Below are positions 1 to 5,406 of a stretch of DNA of 5,406 nucleotides, in pieces. Position 1 is the stretch's first letter, and every line of letters starts with the position of its first letter. Below the pieces are notes generated by a model, which was given only the letters and a program-made list of their open reading frames with translations, did not search any database and was not told the origin of the DNA. The stretch spans positions 1 through 5,406 of the forward strand of contig JANWYM010000324.1 of assembly GCA_025055355.1 (NCBI GenBank), given 5' to 3'. Source of the stretch: Abditibacteriales bacterium (GTDB taxonomy: Bacteria > Armatimonadota > Abditibacteriia > Abditibacteriales > JANWYM01). The position numbers and the translations under genes were made by a program.

Positions 1-39
1 ACGCTGGCGGCGCTGGGCGCGGTGCTGGAAAGCGATTGA
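1..39 (+). CDS. 3' end of an unidentified plus-strand gene (partial)
   Basis: Frame 1 is open from the window edge and reads TLAALGAVLESD followed by TGA at 37-39. The GC-rich third positions and an alanine/leucine-rich helical tail look like the C-terminus of a real protein, and the minus strand shows no start codon or convincing coding frame here. If real, the gene converges on nuoI, so the palindrome just after it would separate two converging transcripts. Twelve codons are too few to identify a family, and chance openness cannot be excluded. Confidence 0.4.
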   Translation, partial: TLAALGAVLESD

Positions 40-42
40 CGA

Positions 43-206
43 GTTAGCACGTTGGCACGTTGGCACGTTACACGTTGGCAGGTTGGCAGGTTGGCAGGTT
101 GGCACGTTGCACGTTGACACGTTAGCAGGTTTCAACGTTCCAACGTGCCAACCTGCCAACGTGCAACGTGCCAACGTGTAACGTGCTAACGTTCTAACGT
201 TCTAAC
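43..206. repeat. Long near-palindrome of 8-nt tandem repeats, terminator-like
   Basis: The left arm (43-128) is eleven head-to-tail units of GTTGGCAC or variants (GTTAGCAC, GTTGGCAG, GTTGACAC). The right arm (129-206) is ten units in the opposite orientation (GTGCCAAC, GTTCCAAC, GTTCTAAC). Counting inwards, the units pair in register: the shortened 7-nt unit GTTACAC is the fourth from each end (67-73 and the complement of 176-182), and unit 121-128 is left as the loop. Folded, this is a cruciform or RNA stem of roughly 78 base pairs with a few mismatches. It lies just after nuoI and overlaps its stop codon (194-196), so it could end transcription from both sides. There is no T-tract, so a classical intrinsic terminator is not shown. 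The same repeat family recurs inside nuoG at 3223-3294. Confidence 0.85.
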
Positions 207-664
207 TTGCTCTCCCTCGGGTCTGGCACCAGCAACATGTCCTTGGTGTAAATGAAATCGTCCCGATGGTAACTCGCCAACTCGTAGTTGCTGCGCAGCA
301 CAATCGCCTCGGTGGGGCAGGCTTCCTCGCAGAAGCCGCAGAAGATGCAGCGCAGCATGTTGATTTCGTAGACCTTCGCGTAACGCTCACCGGGCGAGTA
401 ACGCTCCGCATCCGTGTTCTCTGCGGGTTCCACCCAAATCGCGTCCGACGGACACGCCGCCGCGCACAGGCTTCAACCGATGCAGCGTTCCAAGCCGTAG
501 TGCGGGTCATTGGGGTCTTCGTAGCGTTGCAGGACGTGCCGCCAACGTGCGCGCGGTGGCAGGGGACGTTTCTGCTCGGGATACTGCACCGTCACCCGCT
601 CGCCCGCCAACGCCTCCTTAAGCGTCGTCAACAAGCCTTCCACCATACCTTTGCCTTTAAGCAT
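194..664 (-). CDS. nuoI: NADH-quinone oxidoreductase subunit I (NuoI), interrupted by an in-frame TGA
   Basis: NuoI (Nqo9/TYKY) is the two-cluster ferredoxin-like subunit of the peripheral arm of complex I; it passes electrons towards cluster N2 and quinone. The frame from ATG 664 is 157 codons with the stop, close to the shorter bacterial NuoI proteins. Family landmarks are VTVQYPEQKRPLPPR (residues 24-38), the first 4Fe-4S motif at 61-72, EINMLRCIFCGFCEEACPTEAI (100-121; cysteines 106, 109, 112, 116) and the closing YTKDMLL segment. Codon 64 (475-473) is TGA where the second cysteine of CxxCxxCxxxCP is expected; cysteines 61, 67 and 71 are present. Both sides are in the same frame, so this is a substitution and not a frameshift. 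If read as a stop, the product is 63 residues with no cluster. The start is supported by GAGGAG seven bases upstream. The stop TAG lies in the neighbouring repeat. Identity is certain; whether the gene is functional is not. Confidence 0.93.
473..475 (-). other. In-frame TGA at a conserved Fe-S cysteine codon of nuoI
   Basis: The minus strand reads TGC-ATC-GGT-TGA-AGC-CTG-TGC, i.e. C-I-G-stop-S-L-C. NuoI proteins have cysteine at this place, and TGC or TGT differs from TGA by one base in the third position. By analogy with Thermus Nqo9 this cysteine should be a ligand of cluster N6b, together with cysteines 61, 67 and 116. The options are a sequencing or assembly error (C to A on this strand), a recent nonsense mutation, or read-through with selenocysteine. 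TGA ends nuoG in the same window and no other TGA interrupts nuoG, nuoH or the Rpn gene, so a general code change is unlikely. Confidence 0.9.
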
Positions 665-870
665 GAGACGACTCCTCTTTTTTAGACAGAATGGACAGGA
701 TGAACAGGATAAAAAGAACGGCACAGAAGCTGGGTCAGTCACAATACGCTTGCACTCCGCCGACGCAAGGAATCTCATTCTGAACGCAGTGAAGCATCGG
801 CAGGAAGGCAGGCAAATGAATTGTGACTTGCTGAAATGATCCTGTCTATCCTGTTAATCCTGTCTCAAAA
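665..870. repeat. Gap between nuoH and nuoI bounded by inverted 9-nt tandem repeats
   Basis: Three 9-nt units (AGACAGAAT, GGACAGGAT, GAACAGGAT) lie at 684-710. Three units in the opposite orientation (ATCCTGTCT, ATCCTGTTA, ATCCTGTCT) lie at 839-865. The arms match at 22 of 27 positions when one is reverse-complemented, and the T-rich flanks also match. Inside is a second exact 9-bp inverted repeat, AGTCACAAT at 737-745 and ATTGTGACT at 820-828. I see no gene here; the two short open frames across it resemble nothing. The gap breaks an otherwise very compact operon and could be a small inserted element or a processing hairpin. No clear promoter is visible. The repeat touches the nuoH stop codon on one side and lies just upstream of the nuoI ribosome site on the other. 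Confidence 0.75.
673..678 (-). promoter_or_regulatory. Ribosome binding site of nuoI
   Basis: GAGGAG on the minus strand, seven bases before ATG 664-662. It decides the start: the frame stays open further upstream to 778, but that stretch lies in the repeat-bearing gap and has no resemblance to NuoI. Confidence 0.75.
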
Positions 871-1893
871 TTATTGAAAAGCAATCATCAGAATCCCTGT
901 CAGGATGATGTTCGCCAGCGCAATCGGCAGCAGGCGCGTCCAGCCCAATTTCATCAGGCGGTCGTAGCGCAGACGCGGCCACGTCGCGCGCATCCACATG
1001 TAGCCGTAGAGTCCAATCATCACTTTGGCTAAGAAAACCAGAAGCGGAAACGGTCCTGTCTCTGGCACGAACGGGAACTTCCAACCGCCCAAGAACAGTG
1101 TGGTCGCCAGGGCGCAGACAGTAATCATGTTGACGTATTCGCTGAGGAAGAAGAGCGCGAACCTCATGCTGCTGTATTCGGTGTGGAAGCCCGCGACCAA
1201 CTCCGACTCGGCTTCGGGAAAGTCGAAGGGCGCGCGGTTGGTTTCGGCGACGCCACAAATGCAGTAGATGACGAACGAAATCGTCAGCGGAACGGTCAGC
1301 AGCAGGCGCGACAGCCCTTCACCCTTGGCGACGCCGAGGTTTTCGACGATGCGGACTAAATCCAGCGACCCCGCGATCATCAGCACAGGGATCAGCGCCA
1401 AGCCCATAGACAACTCGTAGGAGATCATCTGCGCCGATGAGCGGATGCCACCCATGAGACTGTATTTGTTGTTTGACGCCCATCCCGCCAAGGTGATGGC
1501 GTAAACGTTGAGGGACCCCAACCCTAAGATGAAAAGTAGCCCAACGTTGACATGCGTGACGAAATAGCCCGTTCCCGTCTCCTTGTGGGTGATGGGTCCG
1601 AACGGCACGACGGACAGCGCCAGAAACGCAGGGACGACGGCGACGAGCGGCGCGAGGAAGTGAACGTATTTGTCCGCCTTCGCCGGGAGCAAGTCCTCTT
1701 TCAGCAGCAACTTGATGCCGTCCGCAATCGGCTGGAGGATCCCCACCGGTCCGACGCGGTTCGGTCCGATGCGCGCCTGAAAGTCCGCCAGCACCTTGCG
1801 CTCCATGTAAATCAGCAGCGGCACCATCAGCAGCGCCCAGCCGAGAACGATGACCATTTTGAGCAGCAGGAAGAGCCAGTAAGTCCAGTCCAT
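871..1893 (-). CDS. nuoH: NADH-quinone oxidoreductase subunit H (NuoH)
   Basis: NuoH (ND1/Nqo8) is the membrane subunit at the junction with the peripheral arm; it forms most of the quinone chamber and the start of the proton-transfer path. The 340-residue product has the family's usual length. A first membrane helix (about 6-28) leads into YMERKVLADFQARIGPNR (29-46) and LQPIADGIKLLLKED (53-67). The most conserved loop, ETNRAPFDFPEAESELVAGF followed by HTEYSSMRFALFF, starts near residue 217 and carries the acidic residues linked to quinone chemistry. The C-terminal segment has RATWPRLRYDRLMKLGW before a last helix. About eight hydrophobic segments can be seen, as expected. All key motifs look intact. 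It starts three bases after the Rpn-like gene, so it is very probably co-transcribed with it. The stop is TAA at 871-873. Confidence 0.98.
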   Translation of the reverse strand: MDWTYWLFLLLKMVIVLGWALLMVPLLIYMERKVLADFQARIGPNRVGPVGILQPIADGIKLLLKEDLLPAKADKYVHFLAPLVAVVPAFLALSVVPFGPITHKETGTGYFVTHVNVGLLFILGLGSLNVYAITLAGWASNNKYSLMGGIRSSAQMISYELSMGLALIPVLMIAGSLDLVRIVENLGVAKGEGLSRLLLTVPLTISFVIYCICGVAETNRAPFDFPEAESELVAGFHTEYSSMRFALFFLSEYVNMITVCALATTLFLGGWKFPFVPETGPFPLLVFLAKVMIGLYGYMWMRATWPRLRYDRLMKLGWTRLLPIALANIILTGILMIAFQ

Positions 1894-1896
1894 AAC

Positions 1897-2868
1897 CTAA
1901 CTCCGGTTTGCCGTTCGCCTTCTTCTCTTGAGCCCCAAGTCGTCCAGCGATTGCGCGGTGAGGATCGCGTCCAGCAAAGCATCCAACTCGGCTTCCGTCT
2001 TCATCGCTTGAACCCGCGCTTCGACCGTTTTAGGCAGGGTGCCAAACTTCTTGCGCAGCAGGCGCAGCGCTGTTTCCTGCTTGCCGCGCACTATGCCGAT
2101 AGCAATCCCGCGTTGTTCGCCGACGGCAATCCCACGCTGCATGACACGCTCTTCATACGTCATTAACATCTTACTCACCTCTCTCTGCTCAGACTGTGCC
2201 ACCAGTTCTTCATACAACGCCTGCTCCTTCTCGTCAAGCGCCAGATACGTCTCCACGCAGTTCAGCAGCAGTGCCTTCCGCGCCTCGTCTATCAGCGCGC
2301 GGGCGATGCCCAGCAGACAGGCGACCTTCAACTCGGCGGGGCGTCGCTCACCCGGTTCCATCAACGCCGCCAACCCGAACGCCAGGGGGTTGTTGGAGGG
2401 CAGGTATACCTCGGCGGACAAATCCGCAACGCCCACCCGCCAATACTCGAAGCGCAACACCTGCTGCCCGAACAGCATCTGCTCATAGACCTCCGTGCCC
2501 AACCCACCCGCGCCCCGCGCCAGATGGACCACGATGGGCATCACGGGCAGGTTGTAGCGCAGGTGCAGCATCATATAGTAGCGCAGCATCCGCTGACGGA
2601 ACGCGCGGCGCTTGGGCTGGGATTCAACCTCGACGTGAACCAGCACCAACTCGCGCCTCCCATCGAGCGTTCGCACCTGCGCCACTAAATCCAGCGTGCG
2701 CTGCCGACCTGTGGGCAAGTCAGTAAAGACCTCTTTGTCGAGGAACGTAACGGTAGAGAAATCCAACTGCGCGGCGGCATCGGGAAAGAACAGTTCCAGG
2801 AACTCGCGGAAGAACGCCCGCAGCAGGTCTTTAAACAACTGGTCGTGCGCGATGGCTTCTGTCTTCAT
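1897..2868 (-). CDS. Rpn-family PD-(D/E)XK nuclease-like / putative transposase protein with DUF4351-like C-terminus
   Basis: The 323-residue protein begins HDQLFKDLLRAFFREFLELFFP (8-29), the usual opening of the Rpn/YhgA-like recombination-promoting nuclease family. The presumed PD-(D/E)XK core follows: TLDLVAQV with D60, then a hydrophobic strand ending HVEVESQ with E80, E82 and Q84, then an arginine-rich helix and RYYMMLHLRY. Where the classic fold has lysine there is S/Q, a variation often seen in this family, so cleavage is plausible but not shown. Residues 245-262 are RGIA-type 8-residue repeats, and RLLRKKFGTLP onwards resembles DUF4351. It overlaps nuoG by four bases (ATGA, 2868-2865) and ends three bases before nuoH. 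Base use is like its neighbours. Family members are linked to RecA-independent recombination and are often multicopy. No terminal inverted repeats or target duplications mark an IS here. A role in complex I is not known. Confidence 0.88.
   Translation of the reverse strand: MKTEAIAHDQLFKDLLRAFFREFLELFFPDAAAQLDFSTVTFLDKEVFTDLPTGRQRTLDLVAQVRTLDGRRELVLVHVEVESQPKRRAFRQRMLRYYMMLHLRYNLPVMPIVVHLARGAGGLGTEVYEQMLFGQQVLRFEYWRVGVADLSAEVYLPSNNPLAFGLAALMEPGERRPAELKVACLLGIARALIDEARKALLLNCVETYLALDEKEQALYEELVAQSEQREVSKMLMTYEERVMQRGIAVGEQRGIAIGIVRGKQETALRLLRKKFGTLPKTVEARVQAMKTEAELDALLDAILTAQSLDDLGLKRRRRTANRS
1901..1905 (-). promoter_or_regulatory. Ribosome binding site of nuoH
   Basis: CGGAG on the minus strand, seven bases before ATG 1893-1891. 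It lies within the last codons of the Rpn-like gene, so the two genes share sequence at the junction. Confidence 0.6.
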
Positions 2869-5333
2869 CCGTCCCCTCGCCCTGCGGAGAGCCGGACGCG
2901 CTGCACTTGCCGCGTCGGGTCTAAAATCGTGTTGACAGGCGCACCCGGTTGGTGCTCAGGAACGAACACGGTGCCGGGCAAAACTTTGCGTCCGACTTTG
3001 GCTCTGAGCCGCAGCGCGCCGCGCGGCGAGGTGACTTCGACCTCCGCCCCTCGCGCGATGCCTAACCGCTGTGCATCATCACGGTGGAGTTCGACGAACG
3101 GCGCTTCAACGAGATGACTCAACCGCTCCGAATGCCGCAGGCTCACGCTGCCGTCGTAAAGTTGTGCCCCGGTCAGCAATATGAACGGGTAGGTTTCTGC
3201 CTCAGTATCAGCAGGCTGGCACGTTTCAACGTTCCAACGTTCCAACGTTCCAACATTCCAACGTGCCGACGTGCCAGCGTGGTGACGTTCCAGTTCGCGC
3301 AGGATGTCGGCGCAACTTTTGTAGCCCCAGTGATGCCCCATGAAATACGCCAACGCCGTGATGATTTTCCAATCTTCGGAACTTTCGCCGACGGGCGGCA
3401 GGGCTTGTTTGAGCCGCTGCGCGACGCCCGCCACATTCAGAACCGTGCCGTCCTTCTCAGCGTAACTGGCAGCGGGCAGCACGACGTCGGCATGTTGCGC
3501 GGTCTCCGTGAGGAACAAGTCGTGCACGACGAGAAACTCCACTTTGTCCAGCGCCTCTTTGACCAACTGTCCATCGGGATAAGAGTTCACAGGGTTTTGT
3601 CCCATGATATAGAGTGCCTTCAGGGAGCCGTGCGCGGCGGCGCGCATCATGCCATCTACATCTAACCCGCCGTTCTTCGGCATCGCTCCCGCCCACAGCG
3701 CGCCCAAGGCGTTGCCGTCATGGCGGCACAAGCCGAAAACCGCTTCCTGACGGTCGCGGCTCGCGGCGAGGTGGTGGAGCGCGGCAACGAGTTCATCGTT
3801 GCTTTCTTCGCCGTAGAGGACGACGAGGCGTTGACTCTGCGCAAGCCGTTGAGCGGCGTCTTTGAGCAGATCCTCTGCGACCCCCGTCGCGCCCAACCCT
3901 TCAATCGTTGACCCATTGACCGCTGCACTCAAAGCCGTGATGACAGCGGTTGCGGTGTGCGGCTGATGGACGAGCGAGATAGTGGCGTGCTGGTCGAGCA
4001 GAATGCGGCGCGGGTTGACGGTGATGAGCGTGCCGTTTCTCTGCGCGATGCACTTTTTGATACGCAGGTCCAGAATCGGCAACTCCTCAAGCGGGTCCGC
4101 ACCCACCAGCAGAATCACGTCGGCGTTTTCGACCTGTTCGTAAAAGTCTGGCACACGGCGCAGGCGATGCTTGATTTTGCCGTGCGGGCGGTAGTCCACG
4201 TTGTCGCTGCCGAGCACTTCGCGCAGGAGTTTTTGAAAAACGTAGTTGTCCTCCACCGTGCACTTGCCTGACGCCAACCCGCCGATGGCGTTGCCGCCGT
4301 GCGCGTCCTTAATTTGTGTGAGCGTCTTGGCAACAAATGCCAGGGCCTCGTCCCACTCGACTGCCTCAAATGTGCCGTTGCGTTTGATGAGCGGCTTCGT
4401 CAGCCGCGCCGCGCTGTTGATGAACTGGCTGTTGAAACGCCCCCGGTCGCAAATCCAACATTCGTTGATGCGGTCGTTGTCGCGGGGGAGGATGCGCAGC
4501 ACTTTGTCGAGCCGCGTGTTGATGGTGATGTTGCAGCCGCAGCCGCATTGCGTACAAACGGTATGTGTCGGCTTGACCTCCCACACGCGGGCGGTGAAGC
4601 GGAACACGCGCGAGGTCAACGCCCCAACGGGGCAGATGTCAATCGTGTTCCCCGAAAACTTACTATCCACCGGCGGGTCGGTCAAGGTGTCAATCTCGGA
4701 TTGCGCCCCGCGATAGATGAACGTCAGGGCGTTGTCCAGCGAAATCTCCTGCGTGAAGCGCACGCAGCGCCCGCACTGGATGCAGCGCTCGCGGTCAAGC
4801 GCGATGAGTTCACTGAGCGGCTTGGGTTTCTCCCAATGCCGCTTCGCTTCCCAAATCCCTTGCTGCAATCGCACGTCCCCGCCGAAGACTTCCCCCACGC
4901 GGCTCTGGCCCGGTCCGAACGCCATCGTCTGGTCTTGCAGCGGGCACTCGCCCCCCTTATCGCACACGGGGCAGTCAAGCGGGTGGTTGGCAAGGAAGAA
5001 CTCCACCATGCCTGCGACCATTTTCTTTACCGCGTCTGTGTTTGTGAGGATGACCATGCCCTCGCTGACCGGCAGGGTGCAGGTCGCCTGCGGCTGCGGC
5101 ATCATGCCAATCTGGGGCGTGCCGTCCTCGTTCAATACCGGCTTGCGGTCGGGCCCCAGGCGCGGCGTGCCAACTTCCGCGAGGCACATGCGGCACATGC
5201 CGACGGGTTTGAGTTTGGGGTGGTAGCAAAAATGCGCTACGTCAAACCCCGCTGCCTTGACGGCTTCAATCGCCATCGTCCCGCGCGGCACCGCTATCTT
5301 CTGACCGTTAACGGTGAGGTTGACCAAGTCCAT
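2865..5333 (-). CDS. nuoG: NADH-quinone oxidoreductase subunit G (NuoG)
   Basis: NuoG (Nqo3/75 kDa) carries electrons from NuoEF through several Fe-S clusters in the peripheral arm. In the 822-residue product from ATG 5333 the clusters appear in order: 2Fe-2S N1b (C36, C47, C50, C85); N5 with its histidine (H117, C121, C124, C130); N4 (C184, C187, C190, C234); and the extra N7 motif CxxCxxxCx27C (C260, C263, C267, C295). N7 is present in Thermus, Aquifex and E. coli but lost in mitochondria. A molybdopterin-oxidoreductase-like region without cofactor follows, and a C-terminal domain begins near YPFILLTG. The linker just before it (about 680-706) is encoded by the 8-nt repeats at 3223-3294. 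An in-frame TTG at 5342 is an alternative start; ATG fits family N-termini better, and an in-frame TAA at 5348-5346 rules out anything longer. No Shine-Dalgarno site is visible. The stop overlaps the next gene. Confidence 0.97.
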   Translation of the reverse strand: MDLVNLTVNGQKIAVPRGTMAIEAVKAAGFDVAHFCYHPKLKPVGMCRMCLAEVGTPRLGPDRKPVLNEDGTPQIGMMPQPQATCTLPVSEGMVILTNTDAVKKMVAGMVEFFLANHPLDCPVCDKGGECPLQDQTMAFGPGQSRVGEVFGGDVRLQQGIWEAKRHWEKPKPLSELIALDRERCIQCGRCVRFTQEISLDNALTFIYRGAQSEIDTLTDPPVDSKFSGNTIDICPVGALTSRVFRFTARVWEVKPTHTVCTQCGCGCNITINTRLDKVLRILPRDNDRINECWICDRGRFNSQFINSAARLTKPLIKRNGTFEAVEWDEALAFVAKTLTQIKDAHGGNAIGGLASGKCTVEDNYVFQKLLREVLGSDNVDYRPHGKIKHRLRRVPDFYEQVENADVILLVGADPLEELPILDLRIKKCIAQRNGTLITVNPRRILLDQHATISLVHQPHTATAVITALSAAVNGSTIEGLGATGVAEDLLKDAAQRLAQSQRLVVLYGEESNDELVAALHHLAASRDRQEAVFGLCRHDGNALGALWAGAMPKNGGLDVDGMMRAAAHGSLKALYIMGQNPVNSYPDGQLVKEALDKVEFLVVHDLFLTETAQHADVVLPAASYAEKDGTVLNVAGVAQRLKQALPPVGESSEDWKIITALAYFMGHHWGYKSCADILRELERHHAGTSARWNVGTLERWNVETCQPADTEAETYPFILLTGAQLYDGSVSLRHSERLSHLVEAPFVELHRDDAQRLGIARGAEVEVTSPRGALRLRAKVGRKVLPGTVFVPEHQPGAPVNTILDPTRQVQRVRLSAGRGDG
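2873..2878 (-). promoter_or_regulatory. Ribosome binding site of the Rpn-like gene
   Basis: GAGGGG on the minus strand ends four bases before ATG 2868-2866. It is encoded by the last glycine/arginine codons of nuoG. With the ATGA stop-start overlap it supports translational coupling between the two genes. Confidence 0.6.
3223..3294. repeat. 8-nt tandem repeats inside the nuoG coding sequence
   Basis: Nine consecutive 8-nt units: GTTTCAAC, three exact GTTCCAAC (3231-3254), ATTCCAAC, then diverging units GTGCCGAC, GTGCCAGC, GTGGTGAC and GTTCCAGT. On the nuoG strand, 24 nt make an 8-residue repeat, seen as WNVGTLER then WNVETCQP. The reading frame stays open through it. The unit is the same as in the right arm of the palindrome at 129-206. 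Confidence 0.9.
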
Positions 5334-5334
5334 G

Positions 5335-5406
5335 ATGGTCAATGGTTAATGGTTGAGCCGGTTGAGCCAGTTGAGCCGGTTGAGCCAGTTGAGCCGGTTG
5401 AGCCAG
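5335..5406. repeat. 7-nt and 9-nt tandem repeats upstream of nuoG (runs off the window)
   Basis: Three 7-nt units (ATGGTCA, ATGGTTA, ATGGTTG) at 5335-5355 run into six 9-nt units alternating GTTGAGCCG and GTTGAGCCA at 5352-5405, which gives an 18-nt higher-order period. The array reaches the window edge. It occupies the place where the ribosome site of nuoG should be. Because nine is a multiple of three, all three minus-strand frames are open through the 9-nt array. One reads LNRLNWLNRLNH and stops at TAA 5348-5346, so the tail of an upstream gene (nuoF would be expected) could be encoded here. This cannot be decided from the window. Confidence 0.85.

Noticed and set aside
43..206. CRISPR array
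   Set aside because: Units are 7-8 nt, contiguous, with no spacers, and change orientation midway.
473..475. A genome-wide change of TGA to a sense codon
   Set aside because: nuoG ends in TGA exactly at the next gene's start, nuoG and nuoH use TGC/TGT for cysteine, and no other in-frame TGA occurs in about 1,480 codons of the other three genes.
266..685. 139-codon plus-strand frame opposite nuoI
   Set aside because: It is the complement of NuoI coding sequence, and no start signal or family resemblance is seen.
194..778. nuoI as two separate genes or a frameshifted gene
   Set aside because: Both halves lie in the same frame and join exactly at one TGA. The downstream half alone would begin at a GTG with no ribosome site and would lack the first Fe-S motif.
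1552..2726. Long plus-strand open frames opposite nuoH and the Rpn-like gene (1552-2166, 2196-2726)
   Set aside because: They are antisense to well-supported genes, have compositions rich in arginine, proline and serine typical of shadow frames, and show no recognisable domain.
1897..2868. Complete insertion sequence
   Set aside because: No terminal inverted repeats or target-site duplication can be found; the gene overlaps nuoG and almost touches nuoH, leaving no room for IS ends.
5340..5342. TTG at 5342 as the nuoG start
   Set aside because: It adds only three residues, lies in the 7-nt repeats, has no ribosome site, and the ATG nine bases later fits the usual NuoG N-terminus better. It cannot be fully excluded.

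Overview
The window holds part of a complex I (NADH:quinone oxidoreductase, nuo) operon read on the minus strand from right to left: nuoG (5333-2865), an Rpn/PD-(D/E)XK-family nuclease-like gene (2868-1897), nuoH (1893-871) and nuoI (664-194). The DNA is fairly GC-rich and bacterial in style, with Shine-Dalgarno sites, an ATGA overlap and short gaps. NuoG has the extra N7 iron-sulfur motif known from Thermus, Aquifex and E. coli. Tandem and inverted short repeats, an Rpn-type gene and high GC suggest an environmental, possibly thermophilic lineage (Armatimonadota- or Chloroflexota-like). The taxonomy is a guess; nothing here fixes it.

Layout from left to right. Positions 1-39 look like the last 12 codons of a plus-strand gene that converges on nuoI. 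Positions 43-206 are a long near-palindrome built from about 21 copies of an 8-nt unit (GTTGGCAC and variants); nuoI's stop codon lies inside it. nuoI follows (194-664). It is intact except for an in-frame TGA at codon 64, exactly where the second cysteine of its first 4Fe-4S motif should be. Positions 665-870 are a non-coding gap bounded by inverted 9-nt tandem repeats. Then come nuoH, the Rpn-like gene and nuoG, which are almost contiguous. nuoG carries a run of the same 8-nt repeat family, in frame, in the linker before its last domain. To the right of nuoG's start, 5335-5406 is made of 7-nt and 9-nt tandem repeats that run off the window; nuoF would be expected beyond.

How the genes work together. 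NuoG takes electrons from NuoEF into the chain of Fe-S clusters, NuoI passes them towards the quinone site, and NuoH is the membrane subunit that forms the quinone chamber and links it to proton pumping. The Rpn-like protein has no known role in complex I, but it sits in the operon as if co-translated with nuoG and nuoH. The most striking points are the TGA at an essential cysteine of nuoI, the Rpn gene embedded in a respiratory operon, and the spread of short repeats into a terminator-like palindrome, a coding linker and the gaps between genes.
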